Shown here piece by piece: positions 27,058-35,598 of a DNA stretch of 64,000 nt. The stretch is from Bacteroides_D sp963546395 (GTDB lineage: Bacteria; Bacteroidota; Bacteroidia; Bacteroidales; CAJPTX01). Each line of letters opens with the position of its first letter. Positions within the stretch are counted from its first letter, which is position 1. The notes beneath the pieces were generated by a model. The model did not search any database, was not told where the DNA came from, and saw nothing but the letters and a program-made list of their open reading frames with translations. The stretch lies in assembly GCA_963546395.1 (NCBI GenBank), contig CAUUMS010000006.1, forward strand, positions 36,316 to 100,315. Direction: 5' to 3'. The position numbers were made by a program, and so were the translations under genes.

Positions 27058-28164
27058 CTATTGGTGGGAGTCGTCGGGGCTGTAGAAGTACTCTGCGGCA
27101 TCCTCGGCCGCGAGGTAGTTGCCCATCATGACCGGCATCTGGTAGCTGTCCACCTGCTCGATGGGGACAGCCTGGTAGTTTTCGATGAGGTGAAAGGTGA
27201 GCATCTTCGGCCTGACAATGTAGAAGCGCACGAAAAGCTCTTGGTGGCTCAGCAGCTGGCGTTTCTCCTCGGAGGCATGCATGAGAGTGTACTCATGGCC
27301 CAAGAGCTCGCGCACCGCCTCGGAGGCAAAGAGGGGCTCGGGCTCCATGCGAGCGGCCGTCTCCACCAGGGGGAATTGGTACAGCGAGTGCCAGATGTCC
27401 TTTTGTTGCCGCAGCTCGATGAAGGTTTTCCCGTGGTGTTGAATCATGAAGAAGTGCAGGAATCGCTGGCGCATCTTCATGGCTCGCCCCTTGGCGGGCA
27501 GAGCGGTTTGCACCCCGTTCGCCTCGGCGTAGCAGAGCCCCCTAAACGGGCATGGGCCGCAGTTGGGCATTCCTGGGACGCACTGCGTGGCCCCGAAGTC
27601 GAGCAGAGCCTGATTGAACGTGTGTGGCTGCGAGGTGTCCATCACCTCCATGCAGAGGTTATGGAACGCCTTTTTGGCCGCCGATGTCTCGGGGCTGTCG
27701 AACACCCCAAAGACCCGCGACAGCACGCGGTAGACGTTACCATCGATGGCCGGATGGGGCAAATGGAAGGCGAAGGAGGCCACAGCCCCCGCAGAGTAGG
27801 GCCCCAGGCCAGGGAGCTTGAGCAACTCGTCGTACGAGGCTGGCAGCTGGCCGCCGTGCTGGCTGACAATCTTCTTAGCCGCCGCATGCAGGTTGCGGGC
27901 CCTCGTGTAGTAGCCTAGCCCTTGCCACACCTTCATCACCGCATCGAGCGGGGCCTCGGCCAGCGACTCCACGGTGGGGAAACGCTCTATGAAAGCGTGG
28001 TAGTAGTCCATGCCCTGCGCCACACGCGTCTGCTGGAGTATGATCTCAGAGACGAGGACATGGTACGGATTGTCTATGTTGCGCCAGGGGAGCGTCCGCG
28101 CGTGCGTGGCGAACCACTCAAGGAGTATCCTAGAGAAACCCGGTGCGGGGGACGACATGGGCAA
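27058..28164 (-). CDS. mutY: Adenine DNA glycosylase MutY
   Basis: 368 residues. It removes adenine mispaired with 8-oxoguanine. The N-terminal helix-hairpin-helix glycosylase domain has the catalytic glutamate region VSEIILQQTRV and LPGLGPYSAGAVASFAF followed by HPAIDGNVYRVLSR with the catalytic aspartate. The [4Fe-4S] loop has C-X6-C-X2-C-X5-C spacing (CVPGMPNCGPCPFRGLC). The C-terminal NUDIX-like domain for 8-oxoG recognition follows. It is 6 bases downstream of an outer-membrane barrel gene, in a run starting with the sirtuin gene. Confidence 0.96.
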   Translation of the reverse strand: MPMSSPAPGFSRILLEWFATHARTLPWRNIDNPYHVLVSEIILQQTRVAQGMDYYHAFIERFPTVESLAEAPLDAVMKVWQGLGYYTRARNLHAAAKKIVSQHGGQLPASYDELLKLPGLGPYSAGAVASFAFHLPHPAIDGNVYRVLSRVFGVFDSPETSAAKKAFHNLCMEVMDTSQPHTFNQALLDFGATQCVPGMPNCGPCPFRGLCYAEANGVQTALPAKGRAMKMRQRFLHFFMIQHHGKTFIELRQQKDIWHSLYQFPLVETAARMEPEPLFASEAVRELLGHEYTLMHASEEKRQLLSHQELFVRFYIVRPKMLTFHLIENYQAVPIEQVDSYQMPVMMGNYLAAEDAAEYFYSPDDSHQ

Positions 28165-28170
28165 ATGGGG

Positions 28171-28803
28171 CTATATTTCGTACTCCAGGCAGAGCTGAAG
28201 CAGGCGGTTGACCTGGCCGTAGCGGTAGGTGGTGATGACATCGCCCGGTTTGGCCCGGATGGGGACGAAGGTGAATGAGGCTTCGGCCCTGAGGCGCCAG
28301 TGATTGGCGATGGCGAATGAGAGGATGGCCTGCGCGGCAAAGTCGTACTTGCGAAATGGCACCCCATTCCGACGCACGATCTCGCCGTAGGCATTCCGCT
28401 CGCGCGCAGACATCAGGTAGGCAGCACTGAGGCCCAGCCCTGCGCTCCAGCGTTTCGCAAAGTGGTACTCAAAGCTCACTGGGAGCTCGAGGTAGTGCAG
28501 CTCCATCTCGTAGAGACGATGCCTCACGCCGCTGAGCTTCCCGTAGCGCACGCTACCCTTGCCGATGTAGCGGATATCCAGTCGCCACGTAATGCGCTCT
28601 GTGAGCGGGCGCATCACCCATACCCCCCCCACGAAATTGAGCCTGTGGTAACCGTCGTAACCATCGCCATCTACCTGTGAGGCATTGATTCCCGCCGCAA
28701 GGCCTCCGCGGAATCGTGCCAACGGCTGGTGCTGCTCCTGCGCCACGATGGCCACCGGAGCCATGAGCAGGAGCGTAAGGAGGAGGGAGGTAAGCCTACG
28801 CAT
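28171..28803 (-). CDS. PorT-like outer-membrane beta-barrel protein
   Basis: 210 residues with signal peptide MRRLTSLLLTLLLMAPVAIVAQ. The mature part has the alternating strands of the outer membrane protein beta-barrel family: RFRGGLAAGINASQVDGDG at the start is typical of the PorT-like group, and LPVSFEYHFAKRWSAGLGLSAAYLM is a characteristic central strand pair. It starts inside the sirtuin gene (8-base overlap) and ends 6 bases before mutY. A run of eight G on the coding strand (28623-28630) falls in the VGGVW stretch; the frame is intact. PorT itself is not claimed. Confidence 0.8.
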   Translation of the reverse strand: MRRLTSLLLTLLLMAPVAIVAQEQHQPLARFRGGLAAGINASQVDGDGYDGYHRLNFVGGVWVMRPLTERITWRLDIRYIGKGSVRYGKLSGVRHRLYEMELHYLELPVSFEYHFAKRWSAGLGLSAAYLMSARERNAYGEIVRRNGVPFRKYDFAAQAILSFAIANHWRLRAEASFTFVPIRAKPGDVITTYRYGQVNRLLQLCLEYEI

Positions 28804-29506
28804 GTCCCTCCCATTTACGGATTGCCTCTATCATCTGGGGGACACCCTGTGAGGCTGGGGCCTTGATGAAATGCACCTTGCGCGTGGTGGGGGCTGAGAC
28901 GCTCTTGGGGTCAACCAGGTAGAGCGGCACCTCGGATTGGGTGTACTGGATGAGTCCCGCAGCAGGATAGACGTTGAGCGACGAGCCGACGACGGCGAAG
29001 AAGTCGGCTGACTGCACGAGCTCGATGGCCGGCGTAAGGTTGGGCACCGGCTCGCCAAACCAGACGATGTGTGGCCTGAGCTGGCTCCCATCCTCTGCAC
29101 GCTCTCCCATGCGCAGCTCGGTGCCCTCGATGTCATAGATGAGATTGGGATTGATGGACGAGCGGCTCTTTTTGAGCTCCCCGTGCAGATGGAGCACGTG
29201 TTTGCTGCCGGCTCGCTCGTGGAGGTCGTCTATGTTCTGCGTGATAATCTGCACGTCGAAATGCTCCTGGGCCTCGGCTAGGGCTATGTGGCCAGGGTTG
29301 GGCTCGGCACGGTAAAGCTGTGCGCGACGCTCGTTGTAGAACTGCTGCACGAGCTCGGGATTACGCTCCCAGGCCTCGGGTGTGGCCACGTCCTCAATGC
29401 GATACTGCTCCCAAAGACCATCGGAATCGCGGAACGTTTGGATTCCGCTCTCGGCGCTGATACCAGCACCGGTGAGCACTACTAGACGTTTACGAGCTGC
29501 TGACAT
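28796..29506 (-). CDS. NAD-dependent protein deacylase (sirtuin, SIR2 family)
   Basis: 236 residues from MSAARKRLVVLTGAGISAES at 29506; the 21 residues before it in frame do not belong. It removes acyl groups from lysines using NAD+. Visible are GAGISAESGI, FRDSDGLWEQY, TQNIDDLHERAG and the catalytic histidine in HLHGEL. The four zinc-binding cysteines of classical sirtuins are absent between HGEL and RPHIVWFGE; other Bacteroidota sirtuins that I recall also lack them. First gene of a probable operon with the barrel protein and mutY. A near -7 sequence (TTACTTTG) lies about 25 bases upstream. Confidence 0.92.
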   Translation of the reverse strand: MSAARKRLVVLTGAGISAESGIQTFRDSDGLWEQYRIEDVATPEAWERNPELVQQFYNERRAQLYRAEPNPGHIALAEAQEHFDVQIITQNIDDLHERAGSKHVLHLHGELKKSRSSINPNLIYDIEGTELRMGERAEDGSQLRPHIVWFGEPVPNLTPAIELVQSADFFAVVGSSLNVYPAAGLIQYTQSEVPLYLVDPKSVSAPTTRKVHFIKAPASQGVPQMIEAIRKWEGHA

Positions 29507-29561
29507 ACCCTTTGCGCAATTGCATTCGGCAGGACAAAGTAACGGTAAATTTCCAATCGAA

Positions 29562-29593
29562 GGGCCCACAGCGCATATGCACGCTGTGGGCCC
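29562..29593 (-). terminator. Terminator of the alpha-2-macroglobulin gene
   Basis: Perfect 12-bp stem GGGCCCACAGCG (29562-29573) with its complement (29582-29593), 8-base loop. On the minus strand only a broken T-run follows, so efficiency is uncertain. Confidence 0.65.
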
Positions 29594-29623
29594 ATTCGCA
29601 TGTCAGCTCTCCTGGAGCGCGCT

Positions 29624-32600
29624 CTAGCGGCTGACGGTAACCATGCCGCCCTCGGTGGAGGCGTTAATTTCACCATCGTACAACGCAGTGCAGGAGACAG
29701 GCGGCCGCACGAAGGTTCCCAGGTAGGAGGCGTTTATGACGAAATAGAACGTCTTAGAGGCACCCATTCTGAGGTTGAAATAGGTGTAGACCCTATCGTC
29801 ACGGTAGTCCTGATACTCGTATGACGAGGATTCGAGTCCCGAGCTTCCCTCGATGCGCTCATTGCGCACTTCCCAGCCAGCCGGCAATGCGAAGTTGAGC
29901 GACAGCTGCTCCATATCGCCCTTCTGACCCGGATTGCTAACCGTGACGGCGGCTATAAAATCGGTGCCCTGCCGCAGGTTTGCCACTGAGATGGGGTTCC
30001 CGCGCATGTCGCTGTACGAGACGTTGCACTTGAGATTGTTCGCCGTGGCCCGCTGCACTACCTCCGTGGGGATGCCCGACTGGGTGAGCGCGATGTAGAG
30101 CATCTCCTTACCCTTGTTGGTGAAAGAGACGGTGGTGGCCTTTCCGCTGCGCGGAGTATACTTCATGGTGTAAGCCTCGCCCTTCACGTCCACATTGTGG
30201 GATGTGCCGTTCACCGTGAGGACACCCTGCACCCCACTACGCCCGGCGTTGGTAGCCTGGACGTATTTGGCATAGGAGAGCATGGCATAACCGATCTCCT
30301 GCGTGGAGTACCACTGCTGGCCCTTCATGGCATTGGCCATGGCCTGGAGGCTGGTGCGTGCACCCGCAAAGTCCTTCAGCAGGGTGAGGCTCTCGAGGAG
30401 CATGGCCTGGTTTCGTATCAGCGAGCCGAACGAGTAGTAATCGCGCTCCGACTCGGCCACGGCCTTCACGGCCCCACTGATGAGCTGATCGGCAGCCTTT
30501 CTGTTGCCAGCCATGGCGTAAGCCGCGGCTAGGCGCCAACGGGACATCGCATCGAGATCGTCGACCTCGCGGAGCCTATTCATCGCCCCCATGTCGGGTT
30601 GCCCAGCCAGGGCCAACGTGTAGAGCCTATAGGCCTGCAAGATTGCAGGGTTATCCGCATCGCGGGATGCGCTCCAACTCCTGGCCTCGCGCTGCTGGAA
30701 CTGCACCCACTGCGAGATGATGGAAGATGGGACGCTGTACCCGAGTTCGCGCGCCGTACACATGAAGTGGCCCACGTAGGAGGTGCCCCACTGGTGCGGG
30801 TACGACATGTTGGGCCACAGGGAGAAGCCTCCGTTGGAGAGCTGGAACTGGGGTATCCGCCCGATGAAGGCGCGCACCTCGGCCGCCAGGGAGTCTTGCT
30901 TGCCCTTGCTGATCTTCGTCACACGCCCGTAGAGCATCTGGACAAAGGCCCTGGAGCTCTGCTGCTCTAGGCAGGCGTGGGGATAGGACTGCATGTAGTC
31001 CAGCAATTCCGGCAGGTTGAGCGACGGCAAATCGCTCACCTCTACCGAGCCCGTGGCCTCTGCCAGCATGCCGAGCTCCTTGGGTGTCAACGTGAACGTC
31101 TTACCTGGGGCGATGGTACCAGCCACCACGCCAGAGATGCGCGGGTTGGGGTTGCGCACCATGATCTCTATCTCGGATGATGCGCTCTCGCCCTTGCTCT
31201 TGGCCGTGACCTTCACCTTGGCACGCCCTGTGCGGGCTGACGTGGAGAGGGGGATAGAGATAGTCTTCTCGCCCGCCTTGCTGAACTGCACCGACGAGGT
31301 GGCACTACCCGCCACGGAGATCTTATCGCTCGTCTCCACGCTTATGGCAACATCCTTGATGTTGTCGGTGGTTGTGAAGATGGTGATGGGCAATTCGAAA
31401 CGCTCATTCACGCCCAGCACCCGCGGCAATGTGGCCTGCACCATGAGGGGATTCGACACCTTCATGGTGCTCTCGGAGGCCCCGTAGGCACCCGTTCCGG
31501 ATGCGATGGCCATGACGCGCACAGAGCCGATGTAGTTGGGCATCTGGAAGGAGATGCGCTGACGCTTCTTACCCTCCAGGTGGAATGGGCCGAAGAAGCG
31601 CACCACCGGCGTGAAGCGGTTCGCCTTGCTATCCTCTGCGTCATCAAACTCCATCAATGCATCAGCACCGCCCACGCTGAGGACACTGGAGATGCGACCC
31701 CCGTAGGCCCCTATTACCGCATCGAAAAGATCGTACGTGCTGACCCCTAGGGCCTGCCGCTCGTAGAAGGTCTTCCAGGGATCGGGTGTTTTAAAGGAGG
31801 TGATATCCAGCAGGCCCTCATCGACCACTGCCAGCGTGAACGACATGGGCCGTCCGTCCTTCTCTTTGACCACGATCTCGACCGGGCTCTCGGGGCGCAC
31901 CTGCGCGGGAGCCTCTATCACCGGGGTGAGATGCGTCTTGGGATCTTCCACCATGAGGGGGATGACACCGTACATGCGCAACGGAAGGTCGTTGGCCGTC
32001 TGGCCGTAGGGCTGGAGCAGCATCACGTTGACATACACGTTGGGGGCCATTCCCTCCGTGATGGGAACCTTCACCGTGGTCTTCCCCGACTCGGCCTCCA
32101 TCCAGTAGGACTTCAGCACCGTGGAGCCATTCTCAATGGAGACGAGGAGTGTGCCCCCGAGTGGGGTCGGCACGTAGACTTTCGCCTCCTGGCCGATGTC
32201 GTACTTCCCCTTATCTGCCAACAGCCCCAGGACGGTAGAGCCCTGCATGGCGCGCTCAGCACCGCGCTCCTGCGAGTCGGGCCAATCCCAAAACACCAGT
32301 CTAGTAGCCACGTGACCGCTCTCCTCGTTGACCACGCGCACCAGGTAGCGTCCCCAGGCGGGGTAATTCACCCGCAGGGTGACCTCTGCCTTCCCCTGGG
32401 AGTTGGTTCGTATGTCATCGTAAGCCTCCACCAGGGCCGACGAATGGGACTCGATGTAGGAGGCGATCGAGCTGTTGTCGTGCTCCCACCACCAGCCCCA
32501 ATCGAGCTTGTAGAGCTGCACCGTGAGGGGTACGTTTGCCTGCGGCTGCCCCTCGGGGCTCAGCACTGCCAAGCCGAATGTCTGCTTCCTATCGGTCTCC

Positions 32601-35191
32601 AGGTAATAGCGATCTGCGTCTGGCTGTCGGATCCCCACGTAGGACTTGTACGGGGACACCGGCTTGGTGAATGAGGTGAAGCTATATCCGCCGCCCTCCT
32701 CAAAGACACGCACATTGATGCTGGCCCTAAGCATCCCCGGAGCATTCTCCATGGCCGGCATCATGGGGCTCTCCACGGCCTCACCGTCCTCATCGAGCCG
32801 GCCATCGAACAGGGTGCGCTCCATGGGGGAGAAGTACGATATCTCATCGGCAAAGCTGTAGTTGTCATAGCCATCGAAGGTCGTGCGCCCCTGGACGACA
32901 CGTACGGTCACATCGGCGCTGAGATGGCGAGCCGGAGCACCATGTAGCCAGCGAGCTGACAGACGCATTGGGTTCTCACGCTCGGCCATCAGGTACTCGT
33001 TGTCGAACGTGAGCTCCATCTTGATGCGGTTGGGCTTGATGGTCTCAATGCGCACCGACTTGTGGAACTTCACGCTGCCGACCCGAGCCTCAATGCGATA
33101 TACGCCCGTCATGGCCTCCGCATCGGTGGACGTGATGAAGGTGTACATCTTGAACGGATTGCCCGGCAGCACCTTACGCTCCACGAGCTGGCCATTCGGG
33201 TTGTAGAATGTGAAGACCACGGGATGATTGTCTGGCAGCGAGGCCATGCGATCTTCCAGGACAAGGCTCATGTAGATGGTGTCACCAGGCCGCCAGACGC
33301 TCCGCTCGCCGTAGAGGAATCCTTGCACCCCCTTCTGGAGCGATGTCCCGCTGACATCGAACGTGGAGAACGAGAGGCCACTATAACGCACCGGGAGGTA
33401 GGAGCGTTGCGTCCCCTGCTCGGCGATGATGAGGAACGGCTGCGCCTCGGGCGAATAGTTGAACGTGTAGGAGCCATCGCTGCCCGTAGAGCCCTCAGCG
33501 AGCTGTTGCAACTGGTAGTCGAGCAGCTTCACGGTCACCCCTGATATGGGCTTGCTCTCGGTGATGCTGGTGGAGTAGACACGCATGGAGCCCCCCTCAC
33601 TTTTCTTGGCTATGAGGCCGATGTTCGACACCAGGAGGGTTTGCCAGCGAGTGCCCCGATTCATGTAGTAGGCATCGTCGCATGGGTCGTTGCGATAACG
33701 CCAGTCGTAGTCGTAGTATTCATAGTCATCGTAATCATCGCCAGATTCTCCTCGCAACTCGGCGATGTCCACGATTTCCCCCTCCTGCGCATCGGGGCAG
33801 TGGTAGGCCGAGAGTTCCCGGCGCATGGAGAGTCCAATACGATATATGGCTCCGGGCTCGAGCTGGATCAGCTTGCTCAAGTCGAGGGCATAGACCCCAG
33901 GGATCCCGGACGAGGCCTTGATGGCATCGAGCATCACCGTCTTACGGAGGAGCACGGTGCCCACGCGGCGGAGCTGGTCGCCACCGTAGTCGTAGGAGTT
34001 AACCTGGAAATACTGGGCCACGTTCGACTCGTAGATGCGGAATACTGTCACATCCACGGCCTTAAGGCCCTTGGCCTGGAAGGGTACATAGACATTGCCC
34101 GTGGCAGGTAGTATGGTGCCCTCTTGCAAGAACTGCACGTCGGGCTTACCACCGTCCATGCGTAATGACAGCTCGTAGCTCTGCCCCAGCTGGTGGCCAT
34201 TGGCATCGCGCAAGGCCCGATCGATGGTAAGGCTAAATTCTCCATCGACCTTCTGCGTGGGGTATACCGTGAGGATATTCCCATCCGTCTTGCAACGGAA
34301 GGCTATGGAGCTATCATCTGTATACACCAGGCCATCCAGATTCTGCCGCGCGTCTAGCGGGCGACTGAAGAAGATCCGTATGTTCTGCTCGCCATAGTCA
34401 TTCACCTGATTGTCGTAAGGATAGAAGCGATCGGCATCGGGCATGTCGTACCGCTCCGGCTCCAGATCGGGAGCATCAATGAGCTTGCCCTTGAACGAGT
34501 AGTCGACATCGCCACCCTCTAGGGTCACGGGAGAGCTTGTGAAGTAGAAAGAGCGTTCAGAATCACCGTTAGTGAGGGTGACATCGAGTTTCTTACTTCC
34601 CTGCCTCAGGCTCACCCCCTCTTGCACCTTCTCCAGATCGGCATCATCGGCCGTGGTGATAAGCCCACGCATGCAGCCCACCACTTTGCCCCCCTCCTGC
34701 ACGGCATAGTAGTAGACATGGGTGAACTCCGCCTGCTGCGAAATCGTCTGGAAGGTGAAATAGAATGTCTGGGCCTTGGATGGGACATCGGTGAAGAGCT
34801 CATCGATGGCGACCTCGCCCGTGTATGACTTCCCGGACTCTAAGGGTTGTGCAGGCGTGAATTCCAGCGTTCTGGTATTGGCCCACACCATCTGCCCTTT
34901 GATGCGGGGCGAGAACTTCACGAGTCCGCTCTTGGCAGGCTGCCCCAGCTGGTCGGGGGAGGCCACATCCTTGGCGAAGACCACACGTATGGTCGACTGG
35001 CGGGGTATGATGCCCGAGGTGTACGCCGAGATGTACGGCTGGAAGTCTATCGAGGCCTGGAGGGCCAGATTGGGCCGGGAGGAACGATAGAGGAAGATGG
35101 TCACCGCGAAGGCTGCCAGAAATAGCGCGGCACCCACACCCACTAGCAGCATGCGTCGCTGCGCATGCGATAGGGCAAAAATGGCTTTCAT
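29624..35191 (-). CDS. Bacterial alpha-2-macroglobulin family protein with thioester
   Basis: 1,855 residues. N-terminal cytoplasmic stub then one membrane segment (LLVGVGAALFLAAFAVTIFLY, about residues 15-35), so it is anchored and faces the periplasm or surface. A long series of macroglobulin domains follows. A central A2M domain (FFGPFHLEGKKRQRISF, PNYIGSVRVMAIASG) precedes the thioester domain, whose CLEQ has its cysteine at residue 1407 in YPHACLEQQSS. The family traps proteases by covalent capture. No pbpC-like gene is adjacent, unlike in proteobacteria. The first ~80 codons and the upstream region are duplicated at 37.4-37.9 kb. Confidence 0.92.
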   Translation of the reverse strand: MKAIFALSHAQRRMLLVGVGAALFLAAFAVTIFLYRSSRPNLALQASIDFQPYISAYTSGIIPRQSTIRVVFAKDVASPDQLGQPAKSGLVKFSPRIKGQMVWANTRTLEFTPAQPLESGKSYTGEVAIDELFTDVPSKAQTFYFTFQTISQQAEFTHVYYYAVQEGGKVVGCMRGLITTADDADLEKVQEGVSLRQGSKKLDVTLTNGDSERSFYFTSSPVTLEGGDVDYSFKGKLIDAPDLEPERYDMPDADRFYPYDNQVNDYGEQNIRIFFSRPLDARQNLDGLVYTDDSSIAFRCKTDGNILTVYPTQKVDGEFSLTIDRALRDANGHQLGQSYELSLRMDGGKPDVQFLQEGTILPATGNVYVPFQAKGLKAVDVTVFRIYESNVAQYFQVNSYDYGGDQLRRVGTVLLRKTVMLDAIKASSGIPGVYALDLSKLIQLEPGAIYRIGLSMRRELSAYHCPDAQEGEIVDIAELRGESGDDYDDYEYYDYDWRYRNDPCDDAYYMNRGTRWQTLLVSNIGLIAKKSEGGSMRVYSTSITESKPISGVTVKLLDYQLQQLAEGSTGSDGSYTFNYSPEAQPFLIIAEQGTQRSYLPVRYSGLSFSTFDVSGTSLQKGVQGFLYGERSVWRPGDTIYMSLVLEDRMASLPDNHPVVFTFYNPNGQLVERKVLPGNPFKMYTFITSTDAEAMTGVYRIEARVGSVKFHKSVRIETIKPNRIKMELTFDNEYLMAERENPMRLSARWLHGAPARHLSADVTVRVVQGRTTFDGYDNYSFADEISYFSPMERTLFDGRLDEDGEAVESPMMPAMENAPGMLRASINVRVFEEGGGYSFTSFTKPVSPYKSYVGIRQPDADRYYLETDRKQTFGLAVLSPEGQPQANVPLTVQLYKLDWGWWWEHDNSSIASYIESHSSALVEAYDDIRTNSQGKAEVTLRVNYPAWGRYLVRVVNEESGHVATRLVFWDWPDSQERGAERAMQGSTVLGLLADKGKYDIGQEAKVYVPTPLGGTLLVSIENGSTVLKSYWMEAESGKTTVKVPITEGMAPNVYVNVMLLQPYGQTANDLPLRMYGVIPLMVEDPKTHLTPVIEAPAQVRPESPVEIVVKEKDGRPMSFTLAVVDEGLLDITSFKTPDPWKTFYERQALGVSTYDLFDAVIGAYGGRISSVLSVGGADALMEFDDAEDSKANRFTPVVRFFGPFHLEGKKRQRISFQMPNYIGSVRVMAIASGTGAYGASESTMKVSNPLMVQATLPRVLGVNERFELPITIFTTTDNIKDVAISVETSDKISVAGSATSSVQFSKAGEKTISIPLSTSARTGRAKVKVTAKSKGESASSEIEIMVRNPNPRISGVVAGTIAPGKTFTLTPKELGMLAEATGSVEVSDLPSLNLPELLDYMQSYPHACLEQQSSRAFVQMLYGRVTKISKGKQDSLAAEVRAFIGRIPQFQLSNGGFSLWPNMSYPHQWGTSYVGHFMCTARELGYSVPSSIISQWVQFQQREARSWSASRDADNPAILQAYRLYTLALAGQPDMGAMNRLREVDDLDAMSRWRLAAAYAMAGNRKAADQLISGAVKAVAESERDYYSFGSLIRNQAMLLESLTLLKDFAGARTSLQAMANAMKGQQWYSTQEIGYAMLSYAKYVQATNAGRSGVQGVLTVNGTSHNVDVKGEAYTMKYTPRSGKATTVSFTNKGKEMLYIALTQSGIPTEVVQRATANNLKCNVSYSDMRGNPISVANLRQGTDFIAAVTVSNPGQKGDMEQLSLNFALPAGWEVRNERIEGSSGLESSSYEYQDYRDDRVYTYFNLRMGASKTFYFVINASYLGTFVRPPVSCTALYDGEINASTEGGMVTVSR

Positions 35192-35262
35192 ACAACGTGG
35201 TTATTACGAATTCCGATACCTGCCCTTCCCAGGAGACTGCGTCACGGGCGAATACGCTATAG

Positions 35263-35270
35263 CAAAGGTA
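35263..35270 (-). promoter_or_regulatory. -7 box for the alpha-2-macroglobulin gene
   Basis: TACCTTTG on the minus strand, 71 bases upstream of the ATG. The equivalent position in repeat copy B reads CAAAGCAT on the plus strand, so that copy has lost the box. Confidence 0.55.
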
Positions 35271-35496
35271 GCTAAATCGGGTCACATGCCGCCGATGGCA
35301 GCCACCGCCAACGGATGGATACGAATTAGGTGAATGGTAGAGGTGGGACATGCCATGGGGGACGCATGAGACTCTACGATGATGCTGCTCGCAACTAGTA
35401 TTCGCATTCGTAATGGAAAATGCGCAGTTCGCTGGCTGCCGTCGATACTTAGTCAACAATGGAGGGCAAGCGAGCTGGAATTGTCCCTAGCAATCG

Positions 35497-35504
35497 TATC
35501 TTTG
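35497..35504 (+). promoter_or_regulatory. -7 box for the DUF262 gene
   Basis: TATCTTTG at the right end of repeat copy A, about 95 bases before the ATG. The same box recurs at 37933-37940 at the right end of copy B. Confidence 0.55.
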
Positions 35505-35598
35505 TGGTGTTTAACGTTCGGCACAAGATCGAACGGATTGTTTAACCTTGGTATAGCCCGCTAAATCGCTCTCGGGCTATGAGAAACAGCGTACTACT

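Larger units (their letters stand above)
34945..35504. repeat. Direct repeat copy A flanking the DUF262 gene
   Basis: Runs from inside the alpha-2-macroglobulin gene (CCAGCTGGTCGGGGGAG at its left end) through the gene start to the -7 box TATCTTTG. It matches 37367-37940 in the same orientation with substitutions and small indels. One exactly shared block is 24 bases around the start codon (35186-35209 against 37611-37634). Boundaries are by eye. Confidence 0.75.
35192..35598. other. Divergent intergenic region, alpha-2-macroglobulin / DUF262 gene
   Basis: 407 bases with no gene. It holds the rightmost 313 bases of direct repeat A, promoters for both neighbours, and a leader for the DUF262 gene. 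The leader has a hairpin GTTCG/CGAAC inside two GTTTAAC direct repeats (about 35510-35547) and an 8-bp hairpin ATAGCCCG/CGGGCTAT (35553-35580) just ahead of the ATG. Confidence 0.6.
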
